From contig SWDT01000066.1 of NCBI GenBank assembly GCA_009193035.1, positions 124,001-188,000 on the forward strand: 64,000 bases of DNA, in the 5' to 3' direction. The stretch comes from Halicephalobus mephisto (Eukaryota > Nematoda > Chromadorea > Rhabditida > Panagrolaimidae). Numbering within the stretch: the stretch's first letter is position 1; every line of letters starts with the position of its first letter. Under the pieces are notes generated by a model, which worked only from the letters and a program-made list of their open reading frames with translations, did no database searches and was not told the origin of the DNA. Made by a program: the position numbers and the translations under genes. Of this stretch, positions 24,101-33,896 are shown piece by piece.

Positions 24101-24397
24101 ATCAGGTATTATTCAATTTGCAGGATAATTGGTTATTAAGGATTTTAGACGTCGGAGGAACGGGAAAAAGGTCTTCCGTTGACAATGAAGGGCTTTGAGA
24201 GGGACACGTGCAATGTTCCCATGACTCAGTGCACATTCGTGGACATGTTTGCGAGGGAAGCCTTTACTTTGTGGTGCGACTTTGCGGATCTCCCAGAGCT
24301 TCCGCAATTGCTCGAGTCCAACTACGAGTCCTGGAAGCAAATGGCTTCCACCTGGGACCCAACCCAGAACGTGAATCTACTGTCAAAACCCCCGTAA
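18146..24397 (+). CDS. pde-6: High-affinity cAMP phosphodiesterase 8 (PDE8)
   Basis: Twelve exons: 18146..18487, 19771..19964, 20520..20628, 20672..20773, 20996..21294, 21340..21377, 21602..21643, 22028..22101, 22992..23159, 23208..23414, 23461..24105 and 24149..24397, giving 822 aa. The short N-terminus begins MKWCCGG, cysteine-rich and possibly lipid-modified. A receiver-like domain (about 105-249) and a PAS domain (YVNRAYEITTG, about 250-370) follow, the order unique to PDE8. The C-terminal catalytic domain has YHNATHAADV (560-569), HDLDHPG (601-607), KCADIANPTR and the purine-binding glutamine in MTQCTFVDMF. It hydrolyses cAMP. The 21643 donor (GTC A then GTGATG) was chosen because only it keeps frame with the 22028 exon. 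The gene name follows the C. elegans PDE8 orthologue. Confidence 0.93.
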
Positions 24398-24738
24398 CTT
24401 CTAGATATGCCGAAACAAAATGTGGTTCTTGGAATCTTCAGGGTGCAATCGCTTTGTCTCATTCAAACAGTTTTTCATTTCCCGACCTCGAGTGTTTTGA
24501 GCTAATTTGGTTTTGTTCAGCTTAGTTGCCAAAAGTCTTTTCATCAGCATTTTCCAAAGTTTCCAAGTGATGTGAATTTATCTCCTATCATTAATAAACA
24601 AAACTAAGTAAATGTCAAAGCAATTACAAGTCCAAAGTTCATTATGGTCATTAATTATTTCTGAGCCACGGAAAAGCGAAATACTGAGATATCACCTGCG
24701 GGAATTTCCCAGAATAATGTGGTTGTTTTTCGGAATTT
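24398..24738. other. Convergent 3' region between PDE8 and the SRH receptor
   Basis: This 341-bp stretch holds the two facing 3' ends. AATAAA at 24593-24598 serves PDE8. No gene is seen. Confidence 0.6.
24593..24598 (+). terminator. Poly(A) signal of PDE8
   Basis: AATAAA lies 195 bases after the PDE8 stop, the first good signal downstream. Confidence 0.55.
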
Positions 24739-26606
24739 TTACATGTAAACACCATTATTCCCTATGTTGGGAGATACACTTCCCGGGAAAGCGTGGGTGT
24801 CTGAAGAATTGTGGTTTCTGAACCCTCTCCCCCTCACGAAGTTGGCGACCGTGTTACGGTAGGGTTTAACCATTACTGTCATCATAAGGGTGTTACAGAA
24901 GGAGTGGATGGTTCCAACCAACATTAACCCCTGATATATCCCTGAAATTACTGTAATATGAAGGGAAAATAAAAAAGAACTCACAAGTAATGTTGGGTAC
25001 TTCCAAAAAAACAAACAAAGCCATCAAGGTGAATGGAATAAACAAAGTCGAAAATGGCACTATCAACTGGAAAATGAGTGAGAGTATCAATTGCTTATGG
25101 AGTCTGAAGGTCTTTTCAGTCATGTACACTTTCTGACTTTTGAGGGTTTTGAAACATTTGGAAATCAGAAATCCAGCAATGGGGATAGTGAGTCCGAACT
25201 GGACACAGCACATGGCCATGAAGTAGAAGGAAAACGGACTAGTCTCGAAGGCTGTAGCTGTGCAGGATTTGTTGATGTAATACGGCTTGATGTTGGGATA
25301 TCTCTAAAGTTAATTTTAACAATTAATTATCTGAGCAAAGAACGGCAATTAACTTTTAGATTTGCAATAATCTAAGCAATTTCGATATGCTTCTATAGGT
25401 TTCTGTTTAATTAGGGAAAATATAAAAAGACAAAATCGACAACATTAGTTAATTACTGTCAATTAGCAATGTACTGCGCACAGTTCAGTCACCAGGGAAC
25501 ATAATGTTCAACAAAAACAAAAGGAAAGAGCAACTCCCGTTGAACAATGACGTAAAAGCCAAAGATCAAAAGGATGTGTGTTTCTTCGATTTAAAATCGC
25601 AATCTGTTGATCGTCTTTTAATGATGTTTGCTACATTTTCCAAGAACTGTTTAAGCTGCTTTTAATGTAGAAAGTTCAGGGAAAAATCCAGAAACATGAA
25701 CTTTGAATACGTAGAAAACTCAAATTTAACCTTTTATTGTATTGCAGGAATCTGCAGTTTTCCCTAGCTTAGAATTTTATTCATTTGTAGTCTTTTTGGA
25801 AAGTTTCCCAATTGTATTTTATGAGAATTATTCTAGTCAAACCAAGGGGTAAAGGTCGAAAAATTGTGTTTTGCTTTGTGAAGAAAACGAGTGCAATAAT
25901 TATTTGTTTTTACGGGGAATTCCTTACGTTAATCAACTTTTAACACTATCTACAATATAGTAATCCCAACCTTGACGATGGCTTCGTCTATGGCGGTTCT
26001 GTTGGTGATTGAGAAGGAATACACAATCAAAGTGGGGGAGAAGTAGAATAAATGGATGAAAGCGAGGAACAAGAACCATTTACAGGTTTTCATCAACTCC
26101 ACTTTGTTTCTCAGAAGGAACAGCCGGTAGATGAATGCAGTTATCACTGACATGGAACAAGTCCCGAAGAAAGTGAGAAACAGGTACTATAATTGAACTT
26201 AAGCTTTTCATTAATCATTAATATGACCTACAAATCCCGCAACACCTCCTATCCACCCGAAAGGCTCCAAAACGCCTTTGGCACACATAACCATTGCAGG
26301 GAACAAGGTCAAAGGGGCATAGATGAAGGTCATGTAGATGTCGAAGAGGAAACTGCAGCACTGAAGTGGATCAGAGTTAGTTTCGAGTATATAGCATTAG
26401 TGCAACTGTAATACAACTTTAAAACTTACAGTGATATTGAAGAGATAATATTTGTAGTTCCCGATTTCCCTAGGGCTCTTTTTGAAGATGAGAAAACAGG
26501 CGAACAAGGTGGAAGCCAGACTGAGCAGACTGTTGCAGTGCATGATTATGAAATACAGGGAACCTCCGAATTTGTCAAAAGCAATATCACTTCTTACTAC
26601 ACTCAT
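24739..26606 (-). CDS. Seven-transmembrane chemoreceptor, SRH family
   Basis: Five exons, complement of 26430..26606, 26232..26360, 25971..26186, 24985..25303 and 24739..24941, give 347 aa with all phases agreeing. Seven hydrophobic segments are present. Family marks are the end of TM1 running into NYKYYLFNIT, the TM2-3 segment with the FDIYMTF and LFPAMV motifs, a long cytoplasmic loop with KTLKSQKVYMTEKT before the helix LILSLIFQLIVPFSTLFIP, and the TM7 end VKPYR. These fit nematode serpentine receptors of class H, expressed in chemosensory neurons. The fourth exon starts after TTTAG. The intron at 25304..25970 is 667 nt, much longer than the others. The ATG follows TTTTTCAG by four bases, suggesting trans-splicing. 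The ligand is unknown. Confidence 0.85.
25304..25970 (-). other. Large intron of the SRH receptor
   Basis: AT-rich, no embedded gene or recognisable repeat was seen. It is bounded by a GTTGGG donor and a TTTAG acceptor whose phases agree (phase 0 both sides). Confidence 0.55.
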
Positions 26607-29600
26607 TTTTCTGAAAAATAGACTAATTTTAAAAGGAATCGAAGAGGATATGAACAAAATTCTGTAATTCCAAATTTCTTACAGTTTATGCTGACAACTA
26701 AATTATATACTTATAATTTTGAAAGATGTTTGAAACATTATTGAAATTCAAGTGAGCTTTTAAAAAACCAAATTAATTACAGTTCAAAAAATCAAATTTT
26801 ATGTAAAATCGTAAATTATAGACCACATGCCAATGGAGTAATGTGAAAACACAGCAAGAGATCTTACAAGAAAAGTATATTCATTCGAAGTGGCTTTTTC
26901 AAATGATATGTACCATTTTAAAGTTCTTGAAAAGCATATTCAGAATCTGCTATCTGTTTCTGTTGAACGCTCTTCTAGCGTAAGATAATCGACGAAAACT
27001 ACAAAATTTCAGCATATTAAATATTGAATTTTTATGCGTTTTTCCTTTTTTAAAATCAACTGGATAATCATAACCAGTTTGAAATTTATACCTAACTACA
27101 AAAAAGAATTATTTCAATCATCATATTCAATGCAGAAATCGAGCGTATCAAAAAACAGAGTTCAAACATCAAAGGGAGTTCTTGCCTTTGGAGTTGATGT
27201 AAGAAGTTTTATATTTTTCCTAACTTACGTGCTTCGGAAGAGCGCCCAGCAGAAACAGACAACAGATGCTGAATATGCATTGCAAGAATGTTAACATAGT
27301 ATATATCATTTGAAAATACCACTTTGAGTAAAATTGTTTCTCTTGTTAGATTACCTTGTGTCATATTACAGTTGCTCTGGTAGTTAATTTGGATAATCAA
27401 ATTGTTTATGGGTGTTTTATTTTTTAAAATTGATGTGCAGTTCAATTTGAAAAAAAGTAAAATCTTGCGGAGAAAGTTCCCTAAAATAGACAAAATTGGG
27501 TACTGTAGAAAGCATATCTGTACTGAGGAAGAAATATATTCTTCTCTAAACTTCGGAAATTTAAAAGTAATACAAAAAATCATACGTTGTTTTGGTCTCT
27601 CTTAAAAGTTCCCCCTGGGTATAAGCATAGTAAGAGATTAATGAGGAGGTGAAAATGATAAAACTTAAATCTAGTTCAAAGGGATAAAAAAGCTAGTTCC
27701 TAACATACTCTTATCCTCCTGATGAGTCCAATCTATGAACAAAAGTAAATCCCTAAGAGGATGAACTTTCTTCATACGGTATAAGTTTCACTTTATGTCA
27801 AGTAAGTTGGAAATGCTACAAAGGAAGTAGCAATGATGAATTATTACATAAATGGAAGTTAATTTCTGAATTCATCTACTAGTAAACATCACATGGATTA
27901 CGTGATTTTAGTGAATACAGATATTGTGAATTTTTAATATGTTAATGAAGCCTACTCATCTGTATCTGTAAATAAAACCTCTAAGAGCATTACTTCCCAG
28001 GAATTCAACAGAAATATATTTGAGAAATTTGAGAACAAATGTAATTCGACATTATTTTGCAATTTTTGATATAGTTCTATGCAGATATAAAAGTTCTATT
28101 TATTCAGAAGTCATGAAGAACATTTTAACATGAATTTGGACATAATCTAAGCTTAACAATTCTCAAAAGTTAAAACCTAGAGAAATTACAGAAAGTGCAC
28201 TTTTTATGTACACATATTTCTGTTAAATTCTCGGGAAATGACGTTATTAATAACGTTATTGGTAGGAAGTAACAAGAAAATCATATTGCCATAAAAACAG
28301 GCCATTGATATATATATTGTGGAAAGTGAATTCAGCATTTAACAATGAACACATTATGTAGTTTATTTCATTTGCAAAACATCTTATTAATATTATTTCT
28401 TTTATACATCTTTAACTAAATTGGAGAAAAGTGGTAATCTCACTGTATCACAAGGTTCGATTCCTTTAGAAAGTTGCAAACTGTCCGTAAATAAGGAGAA
28501 TGAAAAATAATATGGATTTATAGTTCGTATGCTGTTCAATTTGTAGGATCTTTCAACAAAAAGAAATAACATACACTAGTTTTATTTTTGATACGGTACA
28601 TGAGTTATGGAACAAGGTAACTAACACATTTGTCCTGTTTTCGAAAATCCACCAAACAATTTTTGTTGCGAGTTTTTAGTCATTAGCTTTCTCATTCAAT
28701 TGATCACTGTTTTTTCAAAACATGTTTTTTGCACTATAATGTACATTTCTATTTAATTTCTTTAGAAATTTAATCATAATCGATATCCAGTAATATGAAG
28801 AAACGAAAACAACAACAAAAAGATGATGAAGCTTAATTACGGATTTTCGTAGTAAGAGTTGTTAAAAAACTTTCTTATATTTCCAAAAATCAAACATTAG
28901 TTCACTGGTTCTCTAAAACTCAAAGTACTTGTAAGAGGATTGATCAGAAATATCTTTGATTTTCTTAGATTTTCGAAGAATTTGTGGTATGCAAAAGTAA
29001 GGAAAATCTATTAATTTTGGAAATATATGTTTAAAAGCAAACAGACGTCATCTCATAATGTTTCATTCAAGTATGTAAGCATGAGCAATCCAATAATTAT
29101 GATGTTGGAAAGTATTAAGCACCAATCTCTACGTAACGAAATGGAGTCAGTTGGTGGGGGATAAAGCTGAAAACACTGTTGACAGCTTGTTTAGCTTCGG
29201 AAAGAAAAATCAAGTTAATTTCATACATCACTTGAAAGATAACAAGATTACTATCGACACTGACTTTTGGGGAACCTTTAGTGAAATTAATGAGCTAGTT
29301 TAACTGTAATCCAAATATTCAGAATAATATCATAATTCTGCACTAACTTCAAGAATTTAATGGAAACTATTGGGACCGACATCAAAAAATAAGAATTCTA
29401 GAAGTTCCTAAAGAGTTTTGGAAATTTCCAGCAACAAAACTTTAACAGCATTTATTTTCATTTCTACAATGATGATTTTCAGTGTAAGATCAGATGAATC
29501 AGAACACAGTTTTTGGAAATCTTTTAGTTTCATCCCTCATGTGCTTTTCCATCATGTTCACGTGTCCTTCGATTAAACCTTAAGAAAAACAATGATCGGA

Positions 29601-29674
29601 ATCAACTCTTATCTTCCATCCAGCCATAAAACCCTCAGCCAAAAGTGAAACGTTAATCAGTGTATTCTTCAAAA
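26607..29674. other. AT-rich gene-free region
   Basis: About 3 kb with very high A+T, short homopolymer runs and no supported coding exon on either strand. Short frames at 27034..27605 have no domain and no splice-supported continuation. A GGTTCGATTCC string at 28454 resembles a tRNA T-loop, but no cloverleaf can be built around it. Confidence 0.6.
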
Positions 29675-31329
29675 ATGAATTCCTCAAATTTGGTTTCTTT
29701 GATCCTAATCACTTTATTTTTTCTTTCTCCACTGATTTTCGCGGAAGACTACAATTATGATCTGATTGTGTTCGGAGCGAGTCCCTCAGGGATTATTGCG
29801 GCTGTGGAAGCCTCTAGACACGACCTCTACAAGATGGCCATCGCCATAGTCGCTCCTGAGCCCTATATCGGGGGAATGGTGGCGGGGGGTCTCGGGAAGA
29901 CTGATATCGGGGACAGCACAGTCATTGGAGGACTAGCTCTGGAGTTCTTTGATAGAGTGGGACAAAAGTACGGTAGAAACAGTCCCCAGTGGACGTTCGA
30001 GCCCCATGTAGCTTCCGTTGTCTTCAACGAAATGCTCAATGAGAGTGGAATACATATTCATCTGAATCACTACTTGAGTGAAGGTTCTAATGTTGTCATC
30101 AAACAGGGCACAGTAATCCAAGCAATAGAGACCGAAGGGCCTAACGGATCAGACTCCTTCGCGGCGACCATGTTCATCGACGCTTCCTACGAAGGAAGCT
30201 TAATGGCAGCTGCTGGGGTTAGTTACTTCGTCGGAAGAGAAGCGAGCAAGGACTTTAATGAATCCTATGCGGGCTACAGAGGGCCTGGAGGTGACGACAA
30301 CAACGGGATGGACTTCAGTGTCGATGTGTCTGCTTACTACGACGATGGAACCTTACTTCCCCATATACAGCCAGCTCCAACGACGAATATTGGAGACGGA
30401 GATGACCTGGTTCAAGCCTACAATTTCAGGCACACAGACACTCTATGATTACTATAATTAGAACATTAATTTTCAGACTCTGTGTCACACGAAACAAAAC
30501 CAATAAAGTTCCCTTCCCTCAACCCGCAGATTACAACCCCGCGGATTTTATCCTTGCTTCTAGATATGCCTATGCTATCATCCAGCAGCTCCATAAGACC
30601 CCAAACATCAGGAACTACGCCTCCCTCGGAGAGCTTCCGAACGGAAAATACGACATGAACAACAACGGTCCCGTCTCCACAGATCTGATTGGGGAAAATA
30701 AAGACTACCCGGAGGCAAACAGACAAATGAGAAGAGCTATCTGGGAAAGACACTATTACTGGCAGGCGGGATTACTGTATTACCTTTCCAATGATCCTAG
30801 CGTTCCGATAGCCTTGAGAACAGATGTCGCAGAATACGGGCTCTGTAAAGACGAGTTCGTCGAAACTAACAACTGGCCCTGGCAGCTCTATGTCCGAGAA
30901 GCCAGGAGAATGATCTCCGATTTTATCTTCTCCGAAAAAGACGTAGTCTCCGAGAAGACCAAATCAGACACTATCGGCATGGGGTCGTACCCCATTGACT
31001 CCCACAACACTCAGAGGTTCCCGACTCCTGATGGTTTCGTGCATAATGAAGGGGACATGTATATGTCCTCCAAGGGGACTTTCCAGATCCCCTACCGTGT
31101 TCTTGCCCCGAAACGATCAGAGGCAACTAACTTGCTGGTCACGGTTTGCATGTCGTCGACTCATATCGGTTACGGGCCACTCAGACTGGAGCCCCAGTAC
31201 ATGATTCTGGGGCATGCAGCGGGACTGGTGGCAGCTGAAGCTCACTATTACAATATCTCTGTCCAAAACATCAATATCACTGATGTCCAGAACAAGTTGA
31301 GGATGGAGAAAGCCATTTTAGAGTCATGA
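29675..31329 (+). CDS. Secreted FAD-dependent oxidoreductase, bacterial type
   Basis: Exons 29675..30429 and 30477..31329 give 535 aa. Residues 1-28 form a signal peptide (hydrophobic LILITLFFLSPLIFAED). A dinucleotide-binding strand-turn follows (YDLIVFGASPSGIIAAVEA), then IGGMVAGGLGKTD, FIDASYEGSLMAAAGV and, in the C-terminal half, IPYRVLAPKRSEATNLLV and RLEPQYMILGHAAG. This set belongs to the FAD_oxidored family (Pfam PF12831), abundant in bacteria. The substrate is not known. Joining the exons across 30430..30476 restores the family motif YNFRLCVT, but that 47-nt intron starts with GC and contains no GT at its left end. Without splicing, a stop comes after five more codons. Horizontal transfer is plausible but not shown. 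Confidence 0.82.
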
Positions 31330-32083
31330 AATCCAAAGTCCAAGATTAAGTATTTTGTAAAAACCCTTGATAAACTGTTTTTGAAAGTACAAGATGTTCC
31401 AAGCAAACATTGACTTTTCAAGCTGTTCTAAGTTGGTAGATATTGAATGGGCTTTAAAAATTATCATGGTTTCAGCAACACTAAGGTTTGCAATTCAAAT
31501 TTTTGCTCAAAAGAATTTCAGTATTTTTTAAAAGGTAATCAAAACTTAAAAAATTCTCGCTTATGACTCTGGCGAACTTCTGGCCTTTTATTCCAACGTC
31601 AACCTCACTTTTGATAAACATCACTTTTTTAAAACAAATTAATTGTTAGTTTCCCAATACTTTTCATAGTAAACAGAATAGGGAAATCGTGTCAATTCAC
31701 TAGAAAAGCAATCGTTCAAATTCTTTTATTTTTGCTTGAATTAGAGCGATTTCAAAAGACAGCATTTCCTTGAGGCACTCCAGAGTTGTTAAATAAATCA
31801 TGATTAGTAATTTGTTATGGAGGTTTACAGAATCAAATTCAGAAAACCACTACTACCATAAGGAATCAAACAACTTCCATGTGAAATTCGCGGCGACATT
31901 GCGGAAATTCCCTTCAAGACCTACGCACAGTATGATGCAGCGCTGACCACTCGTTTTTCTGTTTCCAGCTTGTTCCATTGAATTATTCATTTCTTGTCGG
32001 CTTCTGTCTTCTCCATTAATTTCCCTTTCATTTAATCCTCTTTCACAATTTCCTTTATTATTCTGACAGTTTCCATCACTAAC
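31330..32083. other. Intergenic region
   Basis: AT-rich sequence between the oxidoreductase and copy B of the duplicated segment. No exon, RNA gene or repeat was recognised. A GAATTCCCTTC-containing stretch near 31890-31930 is GC-richer but not coding. Confidence 0.55.
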
Positions 32084-33673
32084 TTTCCGGTATTTTATAT
32101 GAAGGTTGGAATTAGTTGAAGTTGAACGACTTTGATTTTGAAAAATTTGTCTTTGTTACGTTGAACCGCGTCTTTTCTTTTTCAGCGACCTGTGGAATGA
32201 TTGATAGGACCTCTAAGATTGAAAGTTACAAGTACAAGGTCAAGAGTGTCTTGGACTATGCCCGTGGAAGCAGCAAGAACGAGGTCACCGTCTACCAGCT
32301 CGAAGACGACTTCACTCAGTAAGTCCCCGTCCCCCTCCCCACACCAGTCACTTTAAGGTTCTACGGAGGCCAGAAGCTCTTCCCCGTCGTCAGGGACCTG
32401 GGCTTCGACTCGACCACCGACTTCCTCAAGGTCTGTGGCTTCAACGTTGACGAGCTTGGGTCCGACGGGCTTCTGGAGCACCCATGGACTCCGCCGCCGA
32501 CAACGTCATCAGTCTGATGCAGAGAACCGTCCCCAAGCTCAAACACCCGGATTCGTTCAGAACCCAGACAAGACCCCCTTCATCTTCCTTCGCTGACCAT
32601 TCCAGTAGAGTTAGTTTCACGGCCAACACCAGTGTTCCGCCGTACTTCCGCTGCAGCCGACTCAACCCCGAACCCATATCTTTGGAAAACGACCTCCCTG
32701 GCTATAGTCATGCTGGTCTTCCACAGAGACAAGTGCCATCGACCACGAACTCCATCTCTGGAGAAAAGGTTGTTTCTAAGTCCACCGATCCAGTCGTCAA
32801 ACCCCTGCCTCGTTTGACAAAGGGAAGTGTACTGAGTAAGTGTTCTTCCAAATGTGGGTTTGATTGTTTCCTTTAGAAGTCGGTGAATACCTCAAACCAG
32901 ATTTCTTCGCAAATGCGGAATATTATTATCTCCAGCAATACAATGAGAAGGAACGGGCTCGACTTGTCGACAACACACCAGGTGCTTATAAGCCGAAGCT
33001 GTCAGTTCTTGAAGATGAAAGTACTGAGAAATCTCCAAAGCCGAAGCTGAAGGATGAAAACGAAGTTGTGTGGACGATCGTGGGCAAGGTGGAGAACGCG
33101 ACGATGAAGTTCTGTTACTCTGAGAGCAGGACCTGCACTGCCTACTTCCTCTGCAGAACCCTCTGTGAAGACACACTCACTCTGGACGACAAATTGCAGT
33201 AGGTTTCGTTACTCTTTCATGATCACCGACACTTACAGGAAGATGGACCGGACGCGAGTTGCTCCGGTGAGTCCTGTGGAAGCCGAAGCTGGCACACGAT
33301 GTGTCGTCGTATTGAGTAACACATTCTGTCGTGGTACGATTGTGGACGCTGCCGGGAGGAAGGCTGTTGTCCGTCTTTACGACTACGATATGGACACGGT
33401 AGAGATACCCTGGGACAAGGTGTACCACGCTGCGAAGGGAGTGTTCTCCCGCAACCCACTCTGTGTTTGGGTTCTCTCGGTATGGGGTTCGGTAATGTTG
33501 TGACGTTTACGGCGTTGATTTCAGAGGGAAAAGCAGTTTGAACTGAAGGATGTGGTCAAAGTTGATTTTGGAAGAAAACTCAGTTCTTGCAACTACCGTG
33601 ACTACTACGGCACAAGGACAATGATCCGCGTCTAATGTTTATCACTTTTGTAATCACTTTGTTTCAAGTTTTT
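32084..33673 (+). repeat. Inverted duplicated segment, copy B
   Basis: The plus-strand partner of 12201..13781, 1,590 bp, with the same sharp edges. The two copies point away from each other's strand and enclose about 18.3 kb. Differences are scattered single substitutions plus a few small indels, one of them 12 bp in the fourth coding exon. Confidence 0.92.
32197..33635 (+). CDS. LOTUS-Tudor protein, copy B (intact; TDRD5/TDRD7 or LOTR-1 type)
   Basis: Exons 32197..32318, 32358..32430, 32523..32835, 32877..33198, 33239..33479 and 33525..33635 give 393 aa. Residues about 8-65 resemble a LOTUS/OST-HTH winged helix (VYQLEDDFTQFYGGQ, VVRDLGFDSTTDFLK). The middle is Ser/Pro-rich and probably disordered. 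The C-terminal half is a Tudor domain (RCVVVLSNTFCRGTIVDA, YDYDMDTVEIPW) with flanking strands of an extended Tudor fold. LOTUS domains bind Vasa-type helicases or G-quadruplex RNA and Tudor domains bind methyl-arginine, a pairing found in germ-granule proteins. The second intron (32431..32522, GTCTGT donor, ATGCAG acceptor) is inferred: the unspliced frame stops after SSV, whereas splicing joins DFLK to RTVPKLKH. LOTUS assignment is moderate, Tudor is firm. Confidence 0.75.
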
Positions 33674-33896
33674 TAATATATAATGAGAGCTATTCGGTGT
33701 ATCTTCGGAAATAACTATGTGATTAGGAAATTGCAATGTTTATGCTCCATTTTAAAACCCATTTATCCGATATGAATAACTTGTCACATTATTGGAATGT
33801 TACCGGAAATATTTCTGATTTGCTGCACTTATCAATAGAATGTCTTCCACAATGTGCATGCCTGAAACGAGTGCATTGGTTATCCTAATTTCTACT

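Noticed and set aside
27034..27605. Short frames in the AT-rich region that might be a second chemoreceptor
   Set aside because: They lack the hydrophobic segment spacing and receptor motifs seen in the real SRH gene, and no splice sites connect them.
28430..28480. tRNA-like T-loop string GGTTCGATTCC
   Set aside because: No acceptor stem, D-arm or anticodon arm can be paired around it.
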